Source of the DNA: Flavobacterium cupriresistens
GTDB taxonomy: Bacteria > Bacteroidota > Bacteroidia > Flavobacteriales > Flavobacteriaceae
Assembly (NCBI RefSeq): GCF_020911925.1
Contig: NZ_CP087134.1
Coordinates: 124,001 to 188,000 of the forward strand
Direction of reading: 5' to 3'
DNA: 64,000 nt
Below are positions 53,563 to 62,804 of this stretch, one piece after another. The translations under genes and the position numbers were made by a program. Numbering within the stretch: the stretch's first letter is position 1; each line of letters opens with the position of its first letter. Under the pieces are notes generated by a model, which was given only the letters and a program-made list of their open reading frames with translations, did not search any database and had not been told where the DNA came from.

Positions 53563-54756
53563 CTATTTACCATTAATAAAATCACTTTCAATCTTATTCA
53601 AAAGTATCGTGTTTGTGCTCGCAATCGTTGCAACAGGCAAACTTTGATAAATGGGTTTCGAAAGATTAATTAAACCATCATTATTTACTTTATCAACTGC
53701 CGTTTCTTTAAAAACATAGATGGAATTTTCAAAAACTACCGGATGCATTTTATTGTCATAGGTGATTAATGCTTCCGCGCTGGCTTCAAAAGATTTTAAT
53801 GCCAGTACATCATTTTCTATTTTATGAAAAGTTAATCTCCAGGATGCTGTTTTGTTTTCTGTTATAGATTCCTTTTTACTCTCTTTTACAATTCCCTTAG
53901 TTAAATTGTTTTGGTATTCGACCGTGTTTCTAAATTCTAAAACGGCCTTAGATTTTTTATCAAAAATAACTTTACCTCTTACTCTTTTAGAAACTTCTTT
54001 AGTCGTTTCCCAATCCGACTCAAAAGATACTATAATCTGATCTGAAGGAGATTCTTCGACTACTCCAATTACATCTTTATTGAACTTAACGAAATTCGAA
54101 AGACACGAATTCAAATAAATTGCACTAATTAAAGAACCGGGATTTATATAACCACTGTTATTCTCATTGACACGCGGAACATCTGTAAAAATATCCAGCG
54201 GAATATTTTTATTATAATCAATCGCGCCCAATCGCAGTTTTATTTTACTCCTCTTTTGAAATTCATACGTTTTGTCCCACCAGTTGATCTTGCTCAGAAT
54301 TAATCTTTTTAGTTGGTTATCTACCGATACTGTTTCTTTAAAACTGCACTCTTTTTCAAATGGAGTATGAACGTAAAAACGAGCATAATTATCTAAAACA
54401 TATTGTATTGCTTTATTTAAATTAAAAGATTTTATAACGATCTCGTCAAGTTGAACTGCTTGGGCAATCATAAAAATTGTATCTGATTGAGTCTCCCATC
54501 CTTTTTCTAAAATAACATCATCAAAACCTAATTTTGAGATCTTAAAAGCACCATTTTTCAATACAATGGCCGCTTTACCTTCTGAATTTGTAAATGTTCC
54601 TTCGTTTTCCTCTATAGAAAAAATAGCGGCATTATCTATAGGAAAACCTGTTGTTTTGTCGACAACAACCAGTGTCCTATTTTGCGAAAGTCCAATTTGA
54701 AATACAAGACACAATACAATTACAGTTTGTTCCTTCGTCCATTTAAAAATTCTCAT
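53563..54756 (-). CDS. exported protein with carboxypeptidase-regulatory-like domain
   Basis: Protein of 397 residues. A signal peptide runs to FQIGLSQ (residue ~25). A CarboxypepD_reg-like domain (~26-110) has TLVVVDKTTGFPIDNAAIFS, ISKLGFDDVIL and QLDEIVIKS, as in TonB-receptor N-termini. The remaining ~280 residues carry strands without a barrel pattern. It resembles DUF5686 or receptor-associated proteins but no full family assignment is possible. Confidence 0.65.
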   Translation of the reverse strand: MRIFKWTKEQTVIVLCLVFQIGLSQNRTLVVVDKTTGFPIDNAAIFSIEENEGTFTNSEGKAAIVLKNGAFKISKLGFDDVILEKGWETQSDTIFMIAQAVQLDEIVIKSFNLNKAIQYVLDNYARFYVHTPFEKECSFKETVSVDNQLKRLILSKINWWDKTYEFQKRSKIKLRLGAIDYNKNIPLDIFTDVPRVNENNSGYINPGSLISAIYLNSCLSNFVKFNKDVIGVVEESPSDQIIVSFESDWETTKEVSKRVRGKVIFDKKSKAVLEFRNTVEYQNNLTKGIVKESKKESITENKTASWRLTFHKIENDVLALKSFEASAEALITYDNKMHPVVFENSIYVFKETAVDKVNNDGLINLSKPIYQSLPVATIASTNTILLNKIESDFINGK

Positions 54757-54876
54757 AAGTGGTTTTTTATTTGATTAGTTTGGTATAGTTTTTTGATAGT
54801 CATCTAAATCGCTCCTCGACTAACACAAATTTTATTCCAAAAAACCTGGTGTCTTTTTTTTAGTTTGCAGTTGCAG

Positions 54877-54963
54877 TTTTCAGTCACAGTCTCATCTCAA
54901 ATCCGAACTCGCAAACTGAGACTGAGACTGAGACTGAGACCGAGACCGAGACTGAGACCGAGA
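54877..54963. repeat. 'GAGACTGAGACCGAG' simple repeat, left copy
   Basis: The core run of seven or eight GAGAC[TC] hexamers is at 54915-54963, with complementary 'CAGTCACAGTCTCATCTC' words just before it at ~54878-54896. It fills part of the 54757-55092 gap, which otherwise holds only the putative promoter zone of the 55093 gene. Confidence 0.75.
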
Positions 54964-55092
54964 GCTAAACACTAAAAAAAATCGTTAAAAATCCCCTTCG
55001 CTTACTACTTTTTATACAATAAAAAATATATTTGTCAGGAAGAACAAAGGCAACCCCTATGTTGCTTATAGAAACCCGGAAAATATAATGGT

Positions 55093-55656
55093 ATGGATTA
55101 TGAAAAATTTATTTTCTGTCTGGAAGGCGTTCCCGATGTAGAAACCATTGGCGCAACTGAGGTTGTCAAAAATTTAGAAGAAATCGCAATTGACCAAGGT
55201 ATAGCCAGTATCTACAGAGCCTGCGACACTATTGAAGGATTAGAAGAAAGCCTGAACATTTTACTTTATGAAGATCATAATTTTAAAGATTATGAAATCA
55301 TATATTTAGTGATGCCCGGAGAGCCCAACAATATTTGCCTACACGATTATTACTATAGTCTGGAAGAAATAGCCGAACTCTTTGAAGGAAAAATGAAAGG
55401 AAAAGTAATTCACTTCGCCAACAGAAAAATCTTAGACTTAACCGCAGAGGAAGCCCAATACTTTCTGGATATAACCGGAGCACGTGCTATTTCGGGTTAT
55501 GGATCTACTTACAACAAAATTGCCAGTTACAGCACTATTGACAAGGCCTTTTTTAGTTTGTATCAAGACAATGACGATCTTACCGAAGTAGTTGAAGAGT
55601 TGTATCAGAAACATTACAATCTTTGTAAACTACTTGATTTTAGATTGTATTATTAG
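55093..55656 (+). CDS. DUF6642-type hypothetical protein
   Basis: Protein of 187 residues. KFIFCLEGVPDVETIGATEV is followed by alternating strands (IASIYRACDTIEGLEESL, YEIIYLVMPGEPN) and a helix LEEIAELFEGKMKGKVIHFANRKIL. It resembles the DUF6642 family of uncharacterised proteins, cytoplasmic in type. GAGACTGAGACC repeats flank it on both sides (54915-54963 and 55698-55760). Confidence 0.6.
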   Translation: MDYEKFIFCLEGVPDVETIGATEVVKNLEEIAIDQGIASIYRACDTIEGLEESLNILLYEDHNFKDYEIIYLVMPGEPNNICLHDYYYSLEEIAELFEGKMKGKVIHFANRKILDLTAEEAQYFLDITGARAISGYGSTYNKIASYSTIDKAFFSLYQDNDDLTEVVEELYQKHYNLCKLLDFRLYY

Positions 55657-55689
55657 TTTATTACTATGAAGTTGTGAAATGCAAAATAC

Positions 55690-55765
55690 AAACTGCAAAC
55701 TGAGACCGAGACTGAGACCGAGACTGAGACCGAGACTGAGACTGAGACTGAAACTGAGAGCAAGA
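55690..55765. repeat. 'GAGACTGAGACCGAG' simple repeat, right copy
   Basis: About ten GAGAC[TC] hexamers at 55698-55760 mirror the array on the left side of the 55093 gene in the same orientation. Relatives in reverse sense occur at ~53500-53530 and 61428-61510. The rest of the 55657-55977 gap holds the metN promoter. Confidence 0.75.
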
Positions 55766-55883
55766 CCTAAAAAAATAAAACATTCCTAAAATCACCCCTC
55801 TAATTCAACGCATTATTAAACAATAAGCAGCTTTTAAATGCAATAATTAACATCTAATTAATATTCTACTTAGCCGATAGATT

Positions 55884-55913
55884 TTGTTATAAAAAAAATG
55901 TGACTTACATTTG
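55884..55913 (+). promoter_or_regulatory. promoter of metNIQ
   Basis: TTG at 55884-55886, exactly 19 bases, then TACATTTG at 55906-55913. The leader is ~60 bases. No SAM riboswitch or S-box pattern is visible in it. Confidence 0.82.
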
Positions 55914-55977
55914 CAGCGAAATTTAGAGAGATTGTGTTTTTCTTTCTACTCTTCAAATCGACTAGAAATACCAGAAT

Positions 55978-57009
55978 ATGATAGAATTAAAGAATATTAC
56001 TAAAAAGTTTTATAAAACAGGAAGAGAAATTATCGCTCTTCAGGATGTATCACTTCACGTACCTGCGGGTAAAGTTTTTGGAGTTATCGGTACCTCCGGA
56101 GCAGGAAAAAGCACCCTGATCCGTTGTATCAACTTACTGGAAAAACCAACTTCGGGAGACGTAATTGTAGACGGAAAATCATTATTACAATTAAGTAATT
56201 CTCAGTTGGCGCAGGAAAGAAGACAAATCGGAATGATTTTTCAGCATTTTAATCTTTTATCCTCCCGTACCGTTTTTGAGAATGTGGCTTTTCCATTAGA
56301 ATTAGCCGGAGCTTCCAAAAGCACTATCAAAGAACGTGTACTGGAATTATTAGACCTTGTTGGACTGTCCGAAAAAATCAATGATTATCCAGCGAGTCTT
56401 TCAGGCGGACAAAAACAACGTGTAGCCATTGCAAGAACTTTAGCCAATAATCCTAAAGTCCTTTTATGTGATGAGGCGACAAGCGCATTAGACCCCGGAA
56501 CGACCAGATCGATTTTAAATTTATTAAAAGACATCAACAAACGTCTGAACATTACCATTTTACTAATCACACACCAAATGGAAGTTGTGAAAGCAATTTG
56601 TGATGAGGTTGCCGTAATCAGTAATGGAAAATTAATTGAACAAGGTACTGTGGGCGAGATATTTGCCAATCCAAAAAACGAATTGACACGCGAGTTTATA
56701 GCTTCCTCTTTACATATTGAAATTCCCGAACTGTATCAGGACCGCTTACAATCGGTTTACAAAGAAGGCTTATTTCCTTTATTGCGATTGGAGCTCAATG
56801 GAAAATCGGTAAACGAACCCATACTAACTCAGGCTGCCATTCAGTTTGGTGTGAATGCCAATATTATTACCGCACAAACCGCTTATGCCGGCGAAACCAA
56901 TTTCGGAATTCTTATCGTTGAATTATCTGGTAATGAAACTCAGCAAAAAGAAGCCATTCAATTTTTTAATGACAAACACGTAAAAACAGAACTATTAGGC
57001 TATGTCTGA
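55978..57009 (+). CDS. metN: methionine ABC importer ATPase MetN
   Basis: Protein of 343 residues. Walker [10 protein letters not shown] at ~38-46, Q-loop [13 protein letters not shown] near 81, signature LSGGQKQR near 140, Walker [15 protein letters not shown] near 161. The C-terminal ~80 residues ([21 protein letters not shown]) form the NIL domain, where intracellular methionine binds and inhibits the transporter. It overlaps metI by eight bases. Confidence 0.96.
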   Translation: MIELKNITKKFYKTGREIIALQDVSLHVPAGKVFGVIGTSGAGKSTLIRCINLLEKPTSGDVIVDGKSLLQLSNSQLAQERRQIGMIFQHFNLLSSRTVFENVAFPLELAGASKSTIKERVLELLDLVGLSEKINDYPASLSGGQKQRVAIARTLANNPKVLLCDEATSALDPGTTRSILNLLKDINKRLNITILLITHQMEVVKAICDEVAVISNGKLIEQGTVGEIFANPKNELTREFIASSLHIEIPELYQDRLQSVYKEGLFPLLRLELNGKSVNEPILTQAAIQFGVNANIITAQTAYAGETNFGILIVELSGNETQQKEAIQFFNDKHVKTELLGYV

Positions 57010-57655
57010 ATCTATTATAACACTACTATTACAAGGTACATTAGAAACTATTGTAATGACATTTTTAGCCGGATTCTTCGGTTTTTTATTGGGACTTCCT
57101 TCGGGAATATTACTCTTTCTAACCCGAAAAGGTCAGATTTTAGAACACGTTGTATTCAACCGAATTCTTTCGATACTCGTAAACATCTTCCGATCGATTC
57201 CGTTTATTATTTTAATTGTCTGGATGATTCCTTTTACAAGAGCTTTGGTTGGAACTTCAATTGGAGTTAGTGCAGCCTTAGTTCCTTTAAGTATTGGAGC
57301 TGCTCCCTTTATTGCAAGATTGGTCGAAAACAGTTTACTGAGTCTGCCTTCAGGATTAATCGAAGCAGCAAGAGCTTTAGGCGCCACACCACTACAAATT
57401 GTATATAAAGTGTTACTACCGGAAGCACTTCCATCTCTTATAAATGCGGCCTCCATTACCCTGATCACCCTTGTTGGCTATTCTGCAATGGGCGGAGCCG
57501 TTGGTGCAGGCGGACTGGGACAAATTGGTTACCAATATGGTTATATCGGTTATGATGCAACCATTATGAATACCGTTTTAGTTTTGCTAGTGGCCCTTGT
57601 ATTTATCATACAATTTACCGGAGACAGACTTTCAAAATATTTCGATCACAGATAA
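57002..57655 (+). CDS. metI: methionine ABC importer permease MetI
   Basis: Protein of 217 residues with about five membrane helices. The coupling motif [26 protein letters not shown] (near 122-147) contacts the MetN Q-loop region and matches the EAA loop of ABC importers. [18 protein letters not shown] is typical of MetI. Eight-base overlap with metN. Confidence 0.95.
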   Translation: MSESIITLLLQGTLETIVMTFLAGFFGFLLGLPSGILLFLTRKGQILEHVVFNRILSILVNIFRSIPFIILIVWMIPFTRALVGTSIGVSAALVPLSIGAAPFIARLVENSLLSLPSGLIEAARALGATPLQIVYKVLLPEALPSLINAASITLITLVGYSAMGGAVGAGGLGQIGYQYGYIGYDATIMNTVLVLLVALVFIIQFTGDRLSKYFDHR

Positions 57656-57683
57656 ACTCCTTTTTAATTTAAAAAATAAAAAT

Positions 57684-58502
57684 ATGAATACCAGAAATAA
57701 ATTTTCAATACTTACAGGGATTCTACTCTTAGCTTTAACGCTTTCTAACTGCGGAAAAGAAAAGAAAAACGACCCTAATCACATAAAAATCGGTGTTGCT
57801 ACAGGGCCGGAATTTGCTGTTGCTCAAGCCGCTCAAAAAGTAGCAAAAGACAAATACGGTTTAGAAGTTGAACTCATTTCTTTTAATGATTATGTGGTAC
57901 CAAACGAAGCTTTAAATCAAGGCGACATTGACGCCAATGCTTTTCAGCACAAACCTTATCTTGATGCACAAGCCAAACAAAGAGGATACAAATTGGCTAT
58001 AATCGGTAAAACTTTTATTTATCCAATCGCCGCTTATTCCAGAAAAATAAAAACACTTGCTGAATTAAAACCGGGAAGTACAATCGTAATTCCAAATGAC
58101 CCGACAAATGGTGGGCGTTCGTTATTATTACTTCAAAAAAATGGTCTTATAAAATTGAAAGATAATGTTGGTCTTTTGCCAAAAGTAATTGACATTGCTG
58201 AAAATCCAAAGAACTTAAAAATCTTAGAATTAGAAGCACCACAAATTCCAAGAACCTTAGACGATCAAAATGTAACAATTGCTATTATCAATAACACATT
58301 CTCCTCACAAGCCGGACTTGTTCCATCAAGAGATGCTTTGTTTGTGGAAGATAAAGATTCACCGTATGTAAATCTGGTAGTTTCAAGAGAAGACAATAAA
58401 AATGATCCAAAAGTTCTTAAATTCTTAAAAGCATTCCAATCGGTTGAGGTTGAAAAAGCGGCCGAAAAAGAATTTAAAGGCGGAGCTGTAAAAGGCTGGT
58501 AA
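57684..58502 (+). CDS. metQ: methionine-binding lipoprotein MetQ
   Basis: Start chosen at MNTRNKFSILTGILL (57684), 29 bases after metI; the open frame begins earlier inside metI. Length 272 residues. The lipobox is LTLSNC. IKIGVATGPEFAVAQAA, ISFNDYVVPNEALNQGDIDANAFQHKPYLD, KPGSTIVIPNDPTNGGRSLLLL and the C-terminal YVNLVVSREDNKNDPKVLKFLKAFQS match NLPA-family methionine-binding proteins. Confidence 0.95.
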   Translation: MNTRNKFSILTGILLLALTLSNCGKEKKNDPNHIKIGVATGPEFAVAQAAQKVAKDKYGLEVELISFNDYVVPNEALNQGDIDANAFQHKPYLDAQAKQRGYKLAIIGKTFIYPIAAYSRKIKTLAELKPGSTIVIPNDPTNGGRSLLLLQKNGLIKLKDNVGLLPKVIDIAENPKNLKILELEAPQIPRTLDDQNVTIAIINNTFSSQAGLVPSRDALFVEDKDSPYVNLVVSREDNKNDPKVLKFLKAFQSVEVEKAAEKEFKGGAVKGW

Positions 58503-58525
58503 AAATCATTTTTTTTCGAATACAA

Positions 58526-58560
58526 AAAAGGCTGACGCGTATATTGTCAGCCTTTTTTTT
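58526..58560 (+). terminator. terminator of metNIQ
   Basis: GGCTGAC (58530-58536) pairs with GTCAGCC (58546-58552), preceded by A-run and followed by eight T. Confidence 0.9.
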
Positions 58561-58625
58561 ATGAATAAAATTCTACATCAAAGCAACTAATTTGCTCTTT
58601 AAAATAGTGCCACGAATTATTTTTG

Positions 58626-58683
58626 CCACAGATTAAAAAGATTCGCACAGATTCTTTAATCATTTTAATCTTTTAATCTGTGG
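58626..58683. repeat. inverted repeat, 'CCACAGATTAAAAAGATT' family
   Basis: CCACAGATTAAAAAGATT at 58626 pairs with the arm ending AATCTTTTAATCTGTGG at 58683, near-perfect. Same word as at 16428. It lies between the metQ terminator and the convergent MFS gene in a 314-base gap without ORF. Confidence 0.75.
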
Positions 58684-58816
58684 CCTTTTTTTTCGTAAAC
58701 CAGATTATTAACTCTTTGCCAAAGTTCAAAACGCACTTTCTTGAAATCTGTGCCATTTTCCCGGAACAAAGCCAAACACTTTTATACGCTCCTCAAGTTA
58801 TTTTTTCTTTAAAAAA

Positions 58817-59992
58817 TTACGCTACTTTAACTTCCTGTACTTCCACCGCGGTACTTCTTCTTTGAATAAGAACAAAAGTGATAAACATTCCAACAACAGA
58901 CATTCCAACCCCGATAAGATTGGGTGAAGCATAACTGTAACCCGCAGCCAGAGGTAATCCGCCAAGGAAAGCGCCCAATGCATTCCCTATATTAAAACTT
59001 CCCTGCAAAGAAGCCGAAGCAATCATTTCTGCATCTTTCGCAGTACGAATCATCAACATCTGTATAGGTGCAATAACAGAGAAAGAAATTGCTCCCGTTA
59101 AGAAAGTAAAGAATAAAGAAGCATACTGATTGAAAGAGAAAAAGTAAACCAAAATCAAATCGACCGACATTACAAACAATAACGCTAAGGTAGTCGGTGC
59201 CGGTGAAAATTTATCGGCCAGTTTACCGCCTAAGAAATTCCCAACAACCATTCCCAAACCTGCCAGAATCAAAATATACGAAACATCTTCTGCTGCAAAT
59301 TTAGATACGTTGGTCAATAAAGGTGCGATATAACTAATCCAGGCAAACAATCCGCCAAAACCAACTGCCGTAATTCCGATTATTAACCAGGCATCGATCT
59401 GTTGGAAAAATTTTAATTGCGTTCTCATATTTACATTTTGATTTTTCTCCAGATTTGGCATCCATAAATAGAGAAACAAAAAAGTAAGCAAACCGACAAT
59501 TGCAATAAGTATAAAAGTATGACGCCAGATAAAATGGTGTCCAATATAGGTTCCAATTGGCACTCCGATCAGATTAGCCAATGTCAAACCTGAAAACATA
59601 ATGGCAATCGCCTGAGCTTCTTTGCCTTTATCTGCCAAACGACTTGCTACTACCGCTCCTACTCCAAAGAAAGCACCATGGGGCAATCCCGATAAGAATC
59701 TGGAGGCGAATAAAAATTCGTAATCCGGTGCAATGATCGAAAGAGCGTTAAAAACGGTCAGCATCACAGCTAAAATTAAAAGCATTTTCTTGGGAGCATA
59801 ATTTCTTCCAAGGATTACTAATAAAGGTGCTCCGATAACAACTCCAAGTGCGTAAGCCGAAATCAAATATCCGGCTACAGGAATGGAAACATTCATATCT
59901 GAAGCAATATCAGGCAACAACCCCATCATTACAAACTCTGTAATACCGATCGTTAAACCACCTAATGACAGCGCAATAAGACTTTTTTTCAT
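58817..59992 (-). CDS. MFS transporter, AraJ/sugar-efflux or drug-exporter type
   Basis: Protein of 391 residues, twelve membrane helices. GGLTIGITEFVMMGLLPDIASDMNVS at the start and RFLSGLPHGAFFGVGAVVASRLADKG near 100-125 are typical of the DHA1/AraJ group. LANLIGVPIGTYIG is a motif-C-like stretch. Probably proton-driven export of a sugar or drug. It is divergent from the AraC gene at 60096 with a ~100-base shared control region. Confidence 0.88.
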   Translation of the reverse strand: MKKSLIALSLGGLTIGITEFVMMGLLPDIASDMNVSIPVAGYLISAYALGVVIGAPLLVILGRNYAPKKMLLILAVMLTVFNALSIIAPDYEFLFASRFLSGLPHGAFFGVGAVVASRLADKGKEAQAIAIMFSGLTLANLIGVPIGTYIGHHFIWRHTFILIAIVGLLTFLFLYLWMPNLEKNQNVNMRTQLKFFQQIDAWLIIGITAVGFGGLFAWISYIAPLLTNVSKFAAEDVSYILILAGLGMVVGNFLGGKLADKFSPAPTTLALLFVMSVDLILVYFFSFNQYASLFFTFLTGAISFSVIAPIQMLMIRTAKDAEMIASASLQGSFNIGNALGAFLGGLPLAAGYSYASPNLIGVGMSVVGMFITFVLIQRRSTAVEVQEVKVA

Positions 59993-60059
59993 TTTATTTT
60001 TACAAGAAAGGAATAGATTTTCTATACTGCAAATTTAAAGCCGTTACTGATAAAAATAA

Positions 60060-60093
60060 TTGTATATTTACGACATAAACTTGTATATATACG
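60060..60093. promoter_or_regulatory. direct repeat, probable AraC-type operator
   Basis: TTGTATATTTACG (60060-60072) and TTGTATATATACG (60081-60093) are direct repeats 21 bases apart, i.e. two helical turns, as typical for AraC half-sites. They lie between the divergent MFS and AraC starts, ending two bases before the AraC ATG. Confidence 0.55.
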
Positions 60094-60095
60094 CT

Positions 60096-60929
60096 ATGCC
60101 AAGATTAAATCAATTCAAAACACTTGTAATAGATGAATTTGAAGATGAAAAATTTCATCTGCCGCCCCACTCTCATAGTTATTATGAAATCATTTTTATC
60201 AAAAAAGGAAGTGGTATTCATCATTTAAACAACAATTTATTACCGTATAAATCAGGTGACTTATTTGTTATTTCGCCTGATGACGAACATTATTTTGATA
60301 TTAAAAAAAGCACTCGTTTTTTTTATATCAAGTTTACAGATCATTATTTCAATTCGAAACAAAACCTAACCTGCGATGAATTCTTAATCCACACTCCGGA
60401 AAGTTTCATGCGTGATAAAACACTAAAAGAAATAGTTCTGAAATTAGACGATCCGTGTAAAACAATACTGCGAAATACAATCGAAAACATTGCCGCTTAC
60501 AACTGCGAAACCGATGTGTCCAATTCACCAATTGTATTCTATCAAATCCTTTCCATCTTTGGTTTGATAAAAGAAACCCTACGCGGAATGAATCTGGTTG
60601 TTAAAGGAAATGCCATCGACAACGAACAAATCACTTCTTATATTCATCAAAATATTTATCAGCCAAAATTGGTTCAGATCAAAGTAATTGCCACTCATTT
60701 TAATATCGCGCAAACCTATTTTAGTTCTTATTTCAAAAGAACTTTTTCCATTAGCTATCGGGATTATATTCACAATTTACGAACCACTTTGATCGAAAAA
60801 CGTTTTCAAAACAATCAACTGTCAATCAAACAAGTCGCTCATGAATTTGGATTTACTGATGAAAGTCATTTGTCACATTATTTCAGAAAAAGAAAAAACA
60901 TGAACCCTACAAATTATAAAAGACTTTAG
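60096..60929 (+). CDS. AraC family regulator divergent from the MFS gene
   Basis: Start chosen at MPRLNQFKTLVIDEFEDEKF (60096); twelve codons upstream in frame (MYIYDINLYIYA) overlap the direct repeats. Length 277 residues. N-terminal cupin (~5-95: HLPPHSHSYYEIIFIKKGSGIHHL, GDLFVISPDDEHYF) with the metal/ligand-type His pattern. C-terminal AraC HTH (~180-277: FNIAQTYFSSYFKRTF, LSIKQVAHEFGFTDESHLSHYFRKRKNMNP). Likely controls the adjacent exporter in response to a small ligand. Confidence 0.9.
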   Translation: MPRLNQFKTLVIDEFEDEKFHLPPHSHSYYEIIFIKKGSGIHHLNNNLLPYKSGDLFVISPDDEHYFDIKKSTRFFYIKFTDHYFNSKQNLTCDEFLIHTPESFMRDKTLKEIVLKLDDPCKTILRNTIENIAAYNCETDVSNSPIVFYQILSIFGLIKETLRGMNLVVKGNAIDNEQITSYIHQNIYQPKLVQIKVIATHFNIAQTYFSSYFKRTFSISYRDYIHNLRTTLIEKRFQNNQLSIKQVAHEFGFTDESHLSHYFRKRKNMNPTNYKRL

Positions 60930-60998
60930 TTATTGAAATCTTAAAAGAATCCTCCGATAACTATTTTTGCCTAAATTTGTATTGCAAATAAGATTTTC

Positions 60999-61385
60999 TT
61001 GAGTAAAAAAACCTGCATATTATTCCTTTTCCTGGCCATTGGTTTCTTCCTGATTCCAAGTCATGGTTTTGCATGTGGAAATAAAACAGAAAAAAATACT
61101 CCAAAAAAAGAAATTTCTTCAGATAAAAAAGAAAAAGGCAACTGCACAAAAGACTGCTGCAAAAACACCAATCCGACAGAAAAAGAGCAACACGATTGTG
61201 ACGGTAAATGCAGTCACACCAATTGCACAACCTCTTCTTTACAATTCAGCGTCCCTGCTTCGAATGATTTTGAACTTCAAACCAGTAGCTTCAATTTTTC
61301 AACAAAAAAAACGATCTCCTATTACAACGAAGCCAACATTTCTGATGGTTTCACCTCTATTTGGTTACCTCCTAAAATAAAGTGA
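60999..61385 (+). CDS. Cys-rich exported protein of the copper cluster
   Basis: Protein of 128 residues starting with TTG (60999); TAAATTTG at 60972-60979 is a possible -7 box. A signal peptide runs to HGFAC (~26), possibly a lipobox-like FAC. The middle holds clustered Cys: NCTKDCCKNTN and CDGKCSHTNCTT. The charged middle region (~27-80) is rich in Lys/Glu. The Cys pattern suggests metal binding or redox. Function unknown; position before DUF3347 and copA suggests copper. A short ORF in another frame over the same DNA is a shadow. Confidence 0.55.
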   Translation: MSKKTCILFLFLAIGFFLIPSHGFACGNKTEKNTPKKEISSDKKEKGNCTKDCCKNTNPTEKEQHDCDGKCSHTNCTTSSLQFSVPASNDFELQTSSFNFSTKKTISYYNEANISDGFTSIWLPPKIK

Positions 61386-61427
61386 TTGCATTCGTGACAG
61401 CCATAAGTGGGTTTTGTCGGTGAAAAG

Positions 61428-61510
61428 CAGTCTCAGTTTACAGTCTCGGTTTATAGTCTCGGTCACAGTCACAGTCACAGTCTCAACCTGAAACCTGAAA
61501 CTTGAAACAA
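61428..61510. repeat. 'CAGTCTCAGTTTACAGTCTCGG' simple repeat
   Basis: The words CAGTCTCAGTTTA, CAGTCTCGGTTTA, TAGTCTCGGTCACAGTCACAG and CTGAAACCTGAAACTTGAAAC follow each other. They are the reverse sense of the GAGACTGAGACC arrays at 54915 and 55698. No coding potential. Confidence 0.7.
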
Positions 61511-61665
61511 AAAACTTAGCGTCTTTGCGACTTTGCGAGCAAGAAACACACCCCTACACGCAAACCCCCGCGAACTTTGCAGTTAAACTTTCACACAACC
61601 CCACAAATTCTCAAAGAAAAAAACTAATTTAAAGGAATTAAAATCCTTATTAAAAATATATCAAA

Positions 61666-62196
61666 ATGAAAAACACAATAAACGCTGTTTTAGCAGCAAT
61701 CACAATAGCTTTGTCTGTAAACACCACAACAGCAACCGAAGTAAAAACTCAAATATTGATAGCAGACGTGCAGGACTCCAATTCGCTTCAAGCTGTTTTT
61801 GACAATTATTTTGCTTTGAAAGATGCCCTTATCAAAAGTGATGCAAAAACATCTTCAGCGAAAGCAACCACTTTATTAGCTTCAATTGGCGCTGTAAAAA
61901 TGGACAAACTAAAAAACAACGAGCACAATGTCTGGATGAAAGTCATGAAAAAAATGACCTCTGATGCTAAAGCAATTTCATCTAATCAGGATCTTAAAAA
62001 ACAACGTGAGACTTTCAAATCGTTGTCTAAAAACACTTACGAACTAATCAAAGCATCCGGTGCATCTCAGCCTGTTTATTACCAATATTGCCCTATGGCA
62101 GATGCCAATTGGTTGAGTAAAGAAAAAGCCGTTAAGAATCCATACTATGGTTCATCGATGCTGACTTGCGGAAATGTGGTAGAAACGATCAAATAA
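61666..62196 (+). CDS. DUF3347 domain protein (copper-handling type)
   Basis: Protein of 176 residues with a signal peptide ending near TATEV (~24). The mature part is the DUF3347 domain: SLQAVFDNYFALKDALIKSDAKTSS, a helix AKAISSNQDLKKQRETFKSLSK, then VYYQYCPMADANWLSKEKAVKNPYYGSSMLTCGNVVE. The C-P-M...C-G pattern recalls periplasmic copper/CusB-adjacent proteins, with two Cys able to bind Cu. It is followed two bases later by the HMA-AraC gene. Confidence 0.85.
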   Translation: MKNTINAVLAAITIALSVNTTTATEVKTQILIADVQDSNSLQAVFDNYFALKDALIKSDAKTSSAKATTLLASIGAVKMDKLKNNEHNVWMKVMKKMTSDAKAISSNQDLKKQRETFKSLSKNTYELIKASGASQPVYYQYCPMADANWLSKEKAVKNPYYGSSMLTCGNVVETIK

Positions 62197-62198
62197 AG

Positions 62199-62759
62199 AT
62201 GAAGCTCTATATCAAAAACATGGTATGCAGCAGATGTAAAATGGTTGTGAAGTCTGAGTTTGAAAAACTCGGGCTTCCAACTATTTCTGTAGAATTAGGT
62301 GAAGTTGAATTAAAAGACGCGATCACAGAAAATCAAAAAGAAGCTTTACTCCATAAGCTAAACGCCTTAGGTTTTGATTTGATTGATGACAAAAAAAGCA
62401 AAACGATCGAAAAGATCAAAACCCTTATTATCGATCTGGTCCATCATAAAAACAATGAACTCAAAATCAACCTATCCGATTATCTGGTCGAAAACCTCAA
62501 CCAGGATTACAGTACGCTCAGTAATTTATTCTCGGAAATAGAAAACACCACTATCGAAAAGTATTTCATCAGCCAAAAAATAGAAAAAGTAAAAGAACTA
62601 CTGATTTACAATGAACTTTCGTTAAGCGAAATCGCCGATTTACTCAATTATAGTAATGTGGCACATTTAAGCAATCAGTTTAAAAAAATTACAGGTTTTA
62701 CGCCTACCTATTTTAAGCAGTTGAAAGACAAGAAACGTATTCAGATTGAGAATTTGTAA
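62199..62759 (+). CDS. HMA-like (MxCxxC) domain fused to AraC-type DNA-binding domain
   Basis: Start at ATG 62199 (MKLYIKNMVCSRC), two bases after the DUF3347 stop; an earlier frame start inside DUF3347 is a shadow. Length 186 residues. The first ~65 residues look like a heavy-metal-associated fold: MVCSRCKMVV (Cys10, Cys13), a KLGLPTISVELGEVEL strand, and LLHKLNALGFDLID. Residues ~75-185 are an AraC HTH (LYNELSLSEIADLLNYSNVAHLSNQFKKITGFTPTYFKQL). It would sense metal with the CxxC and bind DNA; copper is inferred from neighbours. Confidence 0.78.
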   Translation: MKLYIKNMVCSRCKMVVKSEFEKLGLPTISVELGEVELKDAITENQKEALLHKLNALGFDLIDDKKSKTIEKIKTLIIDLVHHKNNELKINLSDYLVENLNQDYSTLSNLFSEIENTTIEKYFISQKIEKVKELLIYNELSLSEIADLLNYSNVAHLSNQFKKITGFTPTYFKQLKDKKRIQIENL

Positions 62760-62804
62760 GCATTAATACAACCACAAGGTTCACAAAGGTTTACGCAAAA
62801 ATTC

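Noticed and set aside
54757..55092. Insertion sequence flanked by repeats around the 55093 gene
   Set aside because: No transposase and no terminal inverted repeats; the flanking arrays are simple direct repeats also found singly elsewhere.
55914..55977. SAM riboswitch in the metNIQ leader
   Set aside because: Leader is only ~60 bases; no S-box core or SAM-II-like pseudoknot could be traced.
61063..61380. 105-codon ORF overlapping the Cys-rich protein
   Set aside because: Same DNA in another frame, Lys-rich and without signal peptide or start context; the Cys-pattern frame is more convincing.
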